Source: Bog-473 sp963743785 (GTDB taxonomy: Bacteria > Actinomycetota > Acidimicrobiia > Acidimicrobiales > RAAP-2). From it: a stretch of DNA of 64,000 nt. The notes under the pieces were generated by a model that had not been told where the DNA came from, ran no database searches, and saw only the letters and a program-made list of their open reading frames with translations. The position numbers and the translations under genes are program-made. Location: positions 39,861 to 103,860 of the forward strand of contig CAVURD010000017.1 in the NCBI GenBank assembly GCA_963743785.1, written 5' to 3'. The first letter of the stretch is position 1. The number at the start of each line of letters is the position of its first letter. Below are positions 1 to 8,168 of the stretch, in pieces.

Positions 1-1195
1 AGGTCTCTGAAGCCCCTCCGAACCTATCGGATAGCCAGGAGAACACGACCTCCTGCCACACGAGTTGACCCATGCCTTCGCAATGTCCGCCCGCACCATC
101 GGCGATGGAGAAACCGTGGAACTCCTTCTCGCACGTGAGGGCATCGAAGAGCTTGCTGCTCTGACTCGCAAAGTCTCCTTCGCCTTCTGTCACGAGAGTG
201 GGGCATGCGATGTCCTCGGCATGTCCTTCCAATGTGTAGGTGCCAAGCAGCCGGAGCCAGTCGCCAAAGGATGTGGCCCCCATGGCGGCCATGCGCGACC
301 CATAAAACTCCCGGTTCCGATCACCGGTAAGGAACCCGTCCAGTTGTGCGTCCATCGCCTGCTCGGCGCTCAGGACTTTCTCCCAGTCCTCGGCGCTGAA
401 CATATCGATGAAACGCGACGTGAAGTCATATTGGCCCGGGTCAGCGACCAGGGCACGGACTCGGTGTTCTCGGCTGACTCCACGGGGCCCCAGGTAGCCC
501 CCCAAGCTTCGACCGACCAGGGCGAGGGCATCGGCGGACACGTACGGCAATCCGAGGGCCCAGTCCACAACGGGAGTAAGCACCGATTCGAAGTCGGGCC
601 GCATGGTCACGCCGTCCTCGATCAGCAGACCACCCTGACCCGGACCGTCCCACGTCACGGCGTTCCAACCCTGGGCCAACGCAGAGTGCGCTCCGTACTT
701 GAACATCTCCTCACAGGTCCCGTCGAAACCGCCGGGAATCAGCACCGTGGGGCGGGGCTGTTCATCGTCAACCTTCGGACGGAACATGTAGCCAGGGAGC
801 GGGACGGGGTCGAATGGAATCGACACTGGATCGGCCGCAAAGCGCTGGAAGGGAAATGAGCGGCGAAAGAGATCGCGCTGTCCCCGGTAGGCGTCTTGCA
901 CTCTCGTATCGGTGATGTCGTGTCGGAGGAAGAAATACGACTGTCGCCGGTATTCGGCAGCTCGCAGATAGCCATGTCTCGCCATCTCCGATCGACCCCT
1001 CAGCGCCGCTCGATCAGCGGCGTTCGTCGCCGCGGTGGCCGTCCGATCCCACTCGGAATACCAAGCGGCATAGTCACCAGGTTCAACCCGTTGTGCCGTG
1101 GCGATCGCCTCGCCAAGGTCGGCTGCACCGACATACGCCCCGATGAGAGTTCTCGAGAGTTGCGCATCCATATCCGCGTCCTCATGCAAGGCCAC
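1..1195 (-). CDS. alpha/beta hydrolase, 3' end cut by window edge
   Basis: Serine-type alpha/beta hydrolase, probably a cytoplasmic esterase or acyl-hydrolase of the dipeptidyl-peptidase/FrsA-like group. The reverse strand is open from a GTG at 1195 to base 1 (398 residues) with no stop, so the C-terminus lies outside. The first ~130 residues are a helical cap region. The core follows, with an oxyanion-type IPGGFDG, the nucleophile elbow GRSLGG (Ser230), an acid candidate in EGEGDF (Asp341) and the catalytic His371 in GGHCEG. AAGGGAGG stands 7 bases before the GTG. An ATG at 1171 is possible but lacks such a site. Substrate unknown. Family is clear from the triad; the exact subfamily is a guess. 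Confidence 0.85.
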   Translation of the reverse strand, partial: MALHEDADMDAQLSRTLIGAYVGAADLGEAIATAQRVEPGDYAAWYSEWDRTATAATNAADRAALRGRSEMARHGYLRAAEYRRQSYFFLRHDITDTRVQDAYRGQRDLFRRSFPFQRFAADPVSIPFDPVPLPGYMFRPKVDDEQPRPTVLIPGGFDGTCEEMFKYGAHSALAQGWNAVTWDGPGQGGLLIEDGVTMRPDFESVLTPVVDWALGLPYVSADALALVGRSLGGYLGPRGVSREHRVRALVADPGQYDFTSRFIDMFSAEDWEKVLSAEQAMDAQLDGFLTGDRNREFYGSRMAAMGATSFGDWLRLLGTYTLEGHAEDIACPTLVTEGEGDFASQSSKLFDALTCEKEFHGFSIADGAGGHCEGMGQLVWQEVVFSWLSDRFGGASET

Positions 1196-1305
1196 CGGAG
1201 AACCTCCCTTGATCTGACTCGTGTCCCGATTCCTCTCAACCCTTCGACACGGTACAAGCGGGATCGCAGGTTATGCAGCCCGCGCTGATCACTGTACGTT
1301 GATGA

Positions 1306-1470
1306 CTACCTCGGGCGCAGTACTCCCCGTCTCAACGAAGCAATGACCGTGCGGAGTGAGCGCACGTTTCGAGGGGACCTCGCTCCCCGAGGACTGTGCG
1401 CGGAAACGTCGAACTCCTGCGCCCTCTCCTGCTGGATGACCTGAGCCAGGGCGTAGTTCAAGGTCTGCAT
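1306..1470 (-). CDS. small 54-residue protein, function unknown
   Basis: Short frame starting MQTLNYALAQ with a good ribosome site (AAGGAG, 6 bases before ATG). It is Gln/Leu-rich at the N-terminus and Arg-rich in the second half. Many actinobacteria carry short proteins with a similar helical start, but I recognise no named family. It lies divergent from the epimerase gene at 1655, and the gap between them would hold both promoters. The ribosome site is the main support; the Arg-rich tail could be out-of-frame noise if a base is wrong here. Confidence 0.45.
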   Translation of the reverse strand: MQTLNYALAQVIQQERAQEFDVSAHSPRGARSPRNVRSLRTVIASLRRGVLRPR

Positions 1471-1654
1471 GGCGTTCTCCTTCCTGTCGTGCGTTGCCAC
1501 GTTGGCGAAGCGTTCCATAGACGTGTGACGGGTCGAGCAACTCAGATTCATCGCGGGGAGGGGTAATGGACCACTGACCTGCCGAAACACTTGGTCTACC
1601 GGCTCCAAAGGCCCACTCTGCCGACCTCGCCGGGGTCTGGTAGACCCTTCGACC

Positions 1655-2641
1655 ATGCGGGTGCTCGTCACCGGAAGCTCGGGGCATCTCGGACGAGCTC
1701 TCGTCCGAGTCCTGAAGTCTGAGGGCTACGAGGTCATAGGCCTCGACCTGCTCGCGTCGGCAGAGACGGACACCGTCGGATCGATCACCGACCGACCGCT
1801 CGTCCGGCGCTGCATGGCCGAGGTGGGAGCGGTCATCCACACGGCTACCCTCCACAAACCCCACGTCGGCACGCACAGCCGCCAGGAGTTCGTCGACACG
1901 AATGTCACTGGCACGCTTTCACTTTTGGAAGGGGCAACAGAGGCCGGAGTCGGCTGTTTCGTCCTGACCAGTACAACGAGCATCTTCGGGCGGTCCCTCG
2001 TCCCGCCGCCCGGCGCCCCGGCGTCATGGATCACCGAGGATGTCGTGCCGGTGTCCAAGAACATCTATGGCGCGACCAAGATTGCCGCGGAGGAGCTCGG
2101 CCAACTCTTCCATCTCGACCACGGCCTGCCCTGCATGGTCCTGCGGACCTCCCGCTTCTTCCCCGAGCCCGACGACAATCCCGAAGTGCGTAACTCCTAC
2201 GTCGACGCCAATATCAAGATCAACGAGCTCCTCTACCGCAGGGTCGACATTGAGGACGTGGTGAGCGCCCATCTCCTCGCTCTGCGTCAAGGGAGTTCCA
2301 TCGGGTTCGGGCGTTACATCATCAGCGCCACGACGCCGTTCGGACGTGGCGACCTGGCTGAGCTGCGGTCAGACGCGCCATCGGTGGTACGCCGCCTGTT
2401 CCCCGAATGCGAGGACATCTACGCCCGCCGTGGCTGGCGTCTCTTCCCGAGCATCGAGCGTGTCTACGTGAACACACATACACGAGACGAGCTCGGCTGG
2501 TCACCCCGCTACGACTTCGGACGTGCTCTGGCCTGCCTCCGGGGCGACACGGATCCGAGAAGCCCCTTGGCGGTTGAGATCGGGGCCAAGGGCAACCACG
2601 CCACCTCGACCTATCCCTACACGCAGGGCCAGATCAAATAG
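1655..2641 (+). CDS. NAD(P)-dependent epimerase/dehydratase (extended SDR)
   Basis: Extended short-chain dehydrogenase acting on a nucleotide-sugar or similar substrate in the cytoplasm. The Rossmann dinucleotide motif TGSSGHLG lies at residues 6-13. An acidic residue after strand 2 (LDLL) suggests NAD. The catalytic Tyr138 and Lys142 are in YGATK, with a Thr/Ser-rich TSTTS stretch before it. The 328-residue length is normal for the family. The C-terminal part is typical of substrate-binding domains but does not reveal the substrate. No linked sugar genes are nearby, so the pathway is open. Confidence 0.85.
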   Translation: MRVLVTGSSGHLGRALVRVLKSEGYEVIGLDLLASAETDTVGSITDRPLVRRCMAEVGAVIHTATLHKPHVGTHSRQEFVDTNVTGTLSLLEGATEAGVGCFVLTSTTSIFGRSLVPPPGAPASWITEDVVPVSKNIYGATKIAAEELGQLFHLDHGLPCMVLRTSRFFPEPDDNPEVRNSYVDANIKINELLYRRVDIEDVVSAHLLALRQGSSIGFGRYIISATTPFGRGDLAELRSDAPSVVRRLFPECEDIYARRGWRLFPSIERVYVNTHTRDELGWSPRYDFGRALACLRGDTDPRSPLAVEIGAKGNHATSTYPYTQGQIK

Positions 2642-2845
2642 CGATGACCGGACTTCCAGCTAGAGATTCGGGACACGATGGCGGCTCGATGAGGCCATGA
2701 AGTGGAACTTTTAGAACCCCGGGTACTGCTCGCCTGCCGTTGAGCCCGGCTCGGCCTAGAGTTCGGAGCGACTGCGAGCCGGCGCATCCCGGATGGTCTG
2801 TTTCGGCAGACAAAGGGGAGTCGTTGATCCACAAGGGAGAAGGCG

Positions 2846-3268
2846 ATGCGATTCAACCACATGGAGCTGACCTTTCCGATCGGTCGCCTCACCAGGGAGT
2901 TTCGTGAGGAAATTGACGCTTTCTACTCCTCGATCTTCGGATGGAGGGCGCTGGACACCGAGGTGGTCGGGCAGTCGTGTCATTTGCTATTGCCCGATCC
3001 CGACCAGTTCATCCTCCTGGCCGAGAGCAACAAGCCCATGAGCTCGCCCGGCTACGACCACCTCGGATTGCTGCAGGACACGCGCGAGGAAGTCGATGAC
3101 CTGCTGGTTGCGTGCGAGCGCTACGCCGACAAGGACGATCGAGTCAAGATTGTGCGCTACGACGATCTCGTCTACCCCGAATTGACGGTTCACGCCTTCT
3201 ACGTCAAGTACCTGTTGCCGATCTACTTCGACGTGCAAAGCATGGAGCGACCACCCACCGAGGACTGA
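2846..3268 (+). CDS. VOC-family (glyoxalase/bleomycin-resistance fold) protein
   Basis: A 140-residue protein with the beta-alpha-beta-beta-beta pattern of one VOC module. It starts RFNHMELTFP, has FYSSIFGW in the first helix-strand unit, DQFILLAES in the middle and a closing Y/F-rich strand near YFDVQS. VOC proteins bind a divalent metal and act as dioxygenases, isomerases, lyases or drug-binding proteins. His5 and Glu7 are possible ligands, but the set is not certain. AAGGGAGAAGG precedes the ATG. It is a single gene ended by a hairpin at 3286. Role unknown. Confidence 0.75.
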   Translation: MRFNHMELTFPIGRLTREFREEIDAFYSSIFGWRALDTEVVGQSCHLLLPDPDQFILLAESNKPMSSPGYDHLGLLQDTREEVDDLLVACERYADKDDRVKIVRYDDLVYPELTVHAFYVKYLLPIYFDVQSMERPPTED

Positions 3269-3285
3269 CCATCCCTTCTCGCAGT

Positions 3286-3303
3286 GACCCGCCATCGCGG
3301 GTC
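3286..3303 (+). terminator. hairpin after the VOC gene
   Basis: Perfect 7-bp stem (GACCCGC/GCGGGTC) with a 4-base loop, 17 bases past the VOC stop and in the gap before the convergent aquaporin gene. There is no T-tract, as is common in high-GC terminators. It could serve transcripts from both sides. Confidence 0.45.
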
Positions 3304-3430
3304 CGGTGCGTCCGGGAGCAGAGCCCAGATGTGGCGTGGTCGGCGAACCCCTGCCAGTCGATCACGACACAACCTCATCGTCGACGTTCGAACCTCCGTG
3401 GTGGGTGCTTCCGCGACGGCGGGCCCAACC

Positions 3431-4249
3431 TCAGGATTTGCCGCCCTCGTACACCTCGGTGAAGAGGCCACCTTGGGCCGCCTCGGCCCCGGCCCTTCCT
3501 CCGCCTCGACCGCGGAGCACAAAGGCGATACCGACGGCGAGCACGGCTCCGGCGATCGGACCGGCCACATAGACCCAGTACCCGGTGAAGGTGGTGGAGG
3601 CCAGGTCGGGCCCGAAGGTGCGGGCCGGGTTCATGGAAGCCCCCGAGATGGGGCTGCCCCACAGACCGGCCAGGGCGATGTAGCCCCCGACCCCGAAGGC
3701 ACCGATAATGCCGATGTTCTGGGCCCCGGAGGCCGTGCCCAGGATCACGCTGACCAGTCCCACGGTCAAGATCAGCTCCATCCAGAAGGCGGCCAGGTTG
3801 GAGTAGCCGTGGGCGGGATAGTTGGAGCCGTAGGTGGCCGACACGTTGACCACGGCGTGCAGGAAGAGCGCGGCCAACGTGGCGCCGATCAGTTGCACCA
3901 CGACGTAACCGGGCACCCGCCGCCACGGGAAGTCGCGGCGCAGGGCGAAGGCGATGCTGACGGCCGGGTTCAGGTGCGCGCCCGACACCTTGCCCATGAA
4001 CAAGATGATGGCCATGACCATCAGTCCGGGCGCCACCACGGCGGCCTGGCGGCTGATCACGCCCGGAAAGGCGTGGCCCATCATGCCGGCACCGGCGGCC
4101 ACCAGGACGAGGAAGAACGTGCCGAGCAGCTCGGAGGACAGGCGGCGCCACCCCTGACGTGGATCGTTGAAGTTGTTGATGCGCTCGATGACACCCTGCT
4201 CGTAGCGGGTCAGCACGCCTTCGGTCGGGAGTTCCTGCTCAGGGCTCAT
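3431..4249 (-). CDS. MIP-family aquaporin/glycerol channel
   Basis: Integral membrane channel for water or small neutral solutes. Both half-helix signatures are present: NPAVS near residue 94 and NPARTF near residue 207. Six hydrophobic helices surround them. The ~40-residue soluble N-terminus and glycine-rich tail are longer than in E. coli AqpZ. I prefer the ATG at 4249 because GAGGTG sits 4 bases upstream; an in-frame GTG at 4255 overlaps that site. Water versus glycerol selectivity cannot be decided by eye. It is followed on the same strand upstream by the GMC oxidoreductase (stop 4303) but is probably expressed separately. Confidence 0.93.
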   Translation of the reverse strand: MSPEQELPTEGVLTRYEQGVIERINNFNDPRQGWRRLSSELLGTFFLVLVAAGAGMMGHAFPGVISRQAAVVAPGLMVMAIILFMGKVSGAHLNPAVSIAFALRRDFPWRRVPGYVVVQLIGATLAALFLHAVVNVSATYGSNYPAHGYSNLAAFWMELILTVGLVSVILGTASGAQNIGIIGAFGVGGYIALAGLWGSPISGASMNPARTFGPDLASTTFTGYWVYVAGPIAGAVLAVGIAFVLRGRGGGRAGAEAAQGGLFTEVYEGGKS

Positions 4250-4302
4250 GGTCACCTCATGGTGGGCTGAGTGTGGGAGCCCTCAGTATGGCCTGTTCAC
4301 GG

Positions 4303-5857
4303 TCACCCCAGCCGTTCGGTCAGGTGTGCGCCCACCCGGAGCGCATTGGCCATGGCCGTGAGGGCTGGGTTCACCGCGCCGATGCTCGGAAAGAAGCTCG
4401 TGTCGACGACATAGAGATTGTCGAGTTCGTGTGCCTTGCAAGCGGTATCGAGCACCGAGGTCACCGGATCGGTGCCGAAGCGGCAGGTCCCGGCCTGGTG
4501 CGCCACCCCGGCGACAGGAATGCTCATCGACATGTAGAAGTTCTTGTCGAGCACGTGGTGGTCGGCCATGCCAACGTGATTGAGGATGGTCTTCAATTCG
4601 CCGTACAGGCCTTCGGCCTCCTTGTCGTTGGTGGCCGTGTAGGACAAATGGACATCACCGTCCTTGTCGACGGTCACTCGGTTGTCGTCCTTGGGCAGGT
4701 CTTCGGTGGTCAGCCACCAGTCGACGCCGTGCTTGGCCACGTCGTCAAGCGAGAAGCGAGGGGCCAGGAGGGTGAGCTTCGGCTCTTCGCCCTTCATGGC
4801 CCCGGCATTGGACTTGCCCACCATCTGGATGTTGCCGAGCGGCCACTTGCGATCCCCGCCCGCCAGGTAGAAGTCATTGAGGCCGAGCGTTTTCTGGAAC
4901 ACCGTCTGGTTGGGCTCTTTGCCCAACGACACGACGGCCTTGCAATTGTGGAACATGTAATTGCGACCCACCTGGTCGGATCCGTTGGCCAGGCCCCGGG
5001 GATGGGCGTCGTTGGCCGAGTTCAAAAGGAGCTTCGCACTCTGGGAGGCGCCGGCCGAGAGGACCACGATATCCCCCGCATAGTTCTCGCGATTGCCGCC
5101 GCGCTTGACCACCACGCCGGTCACCGTGCCGCCGGCCGGATCAGTTTCAAGCTGGACGACCTCGGCATTGACCAGCAGGGTGACGTTCGGGAGATCGAGC
5201 AGCGGACGGACGGCGATCACCTCGGCGTCGGACTTGGCGTGGACCAGACAGGGGTATCCGTCGCACCACGCGCATCGGATGCAGGCGCTGCGCGCCCGAT
5301 CGGACTCCTCGAGGAGGATGCCGCACGGAGCGGAGAAGGGGTGGTACCCGGCGGCGGCCAGGTCGTTGTGTATCTCCTGGAGGCGGGCCTCGTGGCTGAC
5401 GGCGGGATACGGATAGGGCCTCGACGCCGGCCCGTCGGTCGGATCTTCGCCTCGATTCCCGTGCACTTGGTAGAGCCATTCGGCCTCGGTGTACCACGGC
5501 TCGAATTCCTCGTAGCTGACGGGCCAGGCCGGCGAGACGCCGTCCACGTGACCGATCTCGCCGAAGTCCTCGGGTCGGAGGCGGTACAACGCGGCGCCGT
5601 AGAGTTTGGTGGCGCCCCCGACGAAGTAGTGCACCTGAGGCTGGAAGGCCTTGCCGTCGGCGTCGTACCACGTGTCCTTCGAGATGTACTTCCCATCGAC
5701 GAACACGGCGTCGGGATTCCAGTTGTCCATCTCGCGGCGGCAGGAAGTCGCCCCGCTCAAGGAGCAGGATGCTCTTGCCCGATGCCGCCAGCGAATGGGC
5801 CAGTGTTCCGCCTCCCGCGCCGGTCCCGATGATGATGACGTCGTAATGCTCTGTCAT
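4303..5857 (-). CDS. GMC-family FAD oxidoreductase, one frameshift
   Basis: Glucose-methanol-choline family flavoprotein oxidising an alcohol or sugar group. The start at 5857 gives the FAD motif IIIGTGAGGG (residues 8-17) and LLLERGDFLP. Similarity then continues from REMDNWN in another frame, so one base is missing near 5745. The rest (to 4303) includes the conserved C-terminal active-site segment around NPALTAMANALR and a substrate-domain core with CIRCAWCDG. Corrected length is ~518 residues, the family norm. The nearest relatives are gluconate/sorbose-dehydrogenase-like GMC enzymes, by pattern only. The adjacent MFS gene (5892-7142, same strand, 34 bases upstream) may carry its substrate or product. 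Confidence 0.88.
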
Positions 5858-5891
5858 TGCGTCTCCTTCGACGTGTGCGTTGTGGGTGGAA

Positions 5892-7142
5892 TCAAGATGA
5901 GGCTGCGAGGATCGGGCCCTGGCGGTTGGCCGGGTGCTGTCGGCGGACGATTGGAATGGAGATGAACGCCATGACCACGGCCAACAACCCGGCTAGCCGG
6001 AAGATGGTGCTGAGCGAGATGGCGTTCTGCAACACGCCGCCACCGAAGGCGGCCAGGCCGTAGCCCACCTGGTAGGCCGCGATGAGCCATCCGGCGGCCA
6101 ACTCGACGAGGTTCGGGAATGTCGCCTCGCCGTAGCCGACGGTCATGGGGAAGAAGCCCGAACAGGCCAGCCCGCCGAAGGCGAAGAGGGCGATTCCCGC
6201 GCCGGCGGTCTTGGCCAGTGGTGCGAGGACCAGAGCCGCAGCCATGGCCCACGGGAGCACGACGTAGATGCGCGTCGTGCGGATGTGCTTCGAGACGAGG
6301 GCAATGGCGAGGCGGCCGACCGTCACCGCCGCCCAGAACACGGCCAGCGCGTCCTGGGCTGACGTCGCCTTGACCCCGTGGTCGGCTAGCAAGGTCGTGC
6401 CCCAGTTCCCGAACATCGTCTCAGCGACGCCGTAGATGACGAGGGCGCCGGCGAACACCCAGAACAGCGAGGGGATCTTTGCTCTGCTCCCCTGCCGGCC
6501 ACCGGTCACGGGAACGGCCATGGGCTGCAGCAGCGCCAGTACGAACAATGCGGCCAGCCCGGCCGCCGCCAGCAGGGGCAGATACCACCACTGCCCGATG
6601 CTGGTGAAGAGAGCGACGAGGAAAGGTGACAACGCCGTGCCCAGTCCCAACAGCACGTTGAGCGAGGTCAAAGCCACGTCACGCCGATCGGGCATGAACG
6701 CACCGGCATAGGTACTGACGGAGCCGAGCGTGAGCCCGAAGCCGAGCCCGAGAGCTGCGGTGGCAACGAGGAGCATCGGAAACGCCACCGCATCGTGTTG
6801 GAGCGCATTGCTCGCCACCAAGACGCTCATCGCCACCAGGTCGGCCACGATGCCGGCGAGGAGCACCCGCTTCAACCCGACGCGGCGGGAGAGCGTCGGC
6901 AGGGCCAGTGATCCGAGAATGGCCATGACGACCTGGGGGAGGAAGAGCAGGCCGTACCTGCTCTTCGACAGGTCGTAGCCCGACGGCGAGGTGAGGATCG
7001 TCGCCGCGGCGGGCACCGCCACCAGGCTCAAGCCCTGGAACAACCCCACCGCATAGACGGTCAGCACCTCCATTCGCCGGCCGGCCGGAGCCCGCGGCGG
7101 AGCCGGGGCCGTCCCCGCCACGCCGGGCGGTTCAGAGGCCAC
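5892..7142 (-). CDS. MFS transporter, FucP-like 12-helix type
   Basis: Major facilitator carrier in the cytoplasmic membrane. A ~23-residue Pro/Ala-rich leader precedes twelve hydrophobic helices. LPTLSRRVGLKR after helix 2 is the loop 2-3 motif, and NWGTTLLADHG marks the second half, as in FucP-like and sugar/anion MFS proteins. Length 416 is typical. It is 34 bases upstream of the GMC oxidoreductase on the same strand, and I infer a shared transcript and possibly a shared sugar or alcohol substrate. Substrate not identifiable. Confidence 0.88.
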   Translation of the reverse strand: MASEPPGVAGTAPAPPRAPAGRRMEVLTVYAVGLFQGLSLVAVPAAATILTSPSGYDLSKSRYGLLFLPQVVMAILGSLALPTLSRRVGLKRVLLAGIVADLVAMSVLVASNALQHDAVAFPMLLVATAALGLGFGLTLGSVSTYAGAFMPDRRDVALTSLNVLLGLGTALSPFLVALFTSIGQWWYLPLLAAAGLAALFVLALLQPMAVPVTGGRQGSRAKIPSLFWVFAGALVIYGVAETMFGNWGTTLLADHGVKATSAQDALAVFWAAVTVGRLAIALVSKHIRTTRIYVVLPWAMAAALVLAPLAKTAGAGIALFAFGGLACSGFFPMTVGYGEATFPNLVELAAGWLIAAYQVGYGLAAFGGGVLQNAISLSTIFRLAGLLAVVMAFISIPIVRRQHPANRQGPILAASS

Positions 7143-7289
7143 GGTCGCCGACCTGTGCGCCCCGCCCGTGGATCGAGGTCGCGCCTGGTGTCCCGCGGCC
7201 CGGCCCCCGCCGCCCCGGAGGGCCCTTGGAGTTCATGACCCTGAGGTTGGAGGCGGCGCGTCGGCCCACGGGTCGCCCCGGCGTCCCGG

Positions 7290-8066
7290 TCAGAGCCCGG
7301 GGCTGCTCTGCATGATGCCCCCGTCGGCGAAGATCGTGGTGGCGGTGATGTAGCTCGATCCGTCTCCGGCCAGGAACGCCACGACGCTGCCGATCTCGGC
7401 GGGCTCGGCCATGCGCCCGATCGGGATCGCCGCGTCCAGCTTGGCCAGCAGGGTCGGGTCTGCTGCCGTGGACGCGTTGATCGGCGTATCGACCGCACCG
7501 GGCCCCACGCCGGTCACCGTGATCCCGTGCGGGGCCAGCTCGACACCCGCGCAACGCGTCAGCATGCGCATCCCACCCTTGGACAGGCAGTAGGCCGTGT
7601 TGCCGGGCATGGGCCAGTCCTCGTGGACCGAGGTCATGTTGATGATCCGCCCGCCGCCGCCCTGCGCGATCATCTGCTTGGCGGCCACCTGTGTACCGAA
7701 AAAGGCGCTCTTGAGGTTGACCCCGAGAACGAATTCGTATTCCTTCTCCGTGGTATCGAGCACCGAGGTCCGGGTCTCGACGCCGGCGTTGTTCACCATG
7801 ATGTCGAGCCGGCCGAAGGTCTTGACGGCCGAGTCCACCAGCCGTTGCAGGTCCTCGACCTTGCTCACGTCGGCATCGACGCCGAGGGCCTGGTCGCCGA
7901 GCGCCTCGACTTGGCGCTCGAGGTCCTCGGTAGCGGCAGGATTGCTCACGTAGTCGATGACCACGTTCGCCCCGTCCGCCGCCAGCGCCAGGACGACGGC
8001 CTTGCCGATACCGCTGTTGCCGCCGGTGACGATGGCCACCTTTCCTTTGAGTGCATCCGTGGCCAT
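7290..8066 (-). CDS. SDR oxidoreductase, glucose 1-dehydrogenase-like
   Basis: Classical short-chain dehydrogenase, 258 residues. It has the cofactor motif TGGNSGIG (14-21), NNAG (92-95), Ser146, and Tyr159/Lys163 in YCLSK, with the late segment GPGAVDTPIN. Overall sequence pattern matches glucose 1-dehydrogenase/3-ketoacyl reductase-like SDRs. Cys between Tyr and Leu is not unusual. A strong site (GAGGAGG) precedes the ATG. The 147-base gap downstream before the MFS gene is GC-rich and has no gene. Substrate uncertain. Confidence 0.9.
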   Translation of the reverse strand: MATDALKGKVAIVTGGNSGIGKAVVLALAADGANVVIDYVSNPAATEDLERQVEALGDQALGVDADVSKVEDLQRLVDSAVKTFGRLDIMVNNAGVETRTSVLDTTEKEYEFVLGVNLKSAFFGTQVAAKQMIAQGGGGRIINMTSVHEDWPMPGNTAYCLSKGGMRMLTRCAGVELAPHGITVTGVGPGAVDTPINASTAADPTLLAKLDAAIPIGRMAEPAEIGSVVAFLAGDGSSYITATTIFADGGIMQSSPGL

Positions 8067-8168
8067 GGGCCACCTCCTCTTCTCTCTGTTGACGAGGGCT
8101 CGGCGGTACTGCCCCGCCGACGCACCTCATGGGATCTACTTCCGATACGCCGTGTTGCCTGACCCTTC

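Noticed and set aside
65..859. 264-residue open frame on the plus strand
   Set aside because: Antisense to the alpha/beta hydrolase, which has a full catalytic triad; no family pattern or ribosome site.
3284..5832. Long plus-strand frames of 328 and 519 residues (3284-4270, 4273-5832)
   Set aside because: Antisense shadows of the aquaporin and GMC genes, a usual effect of high third-position G+C.
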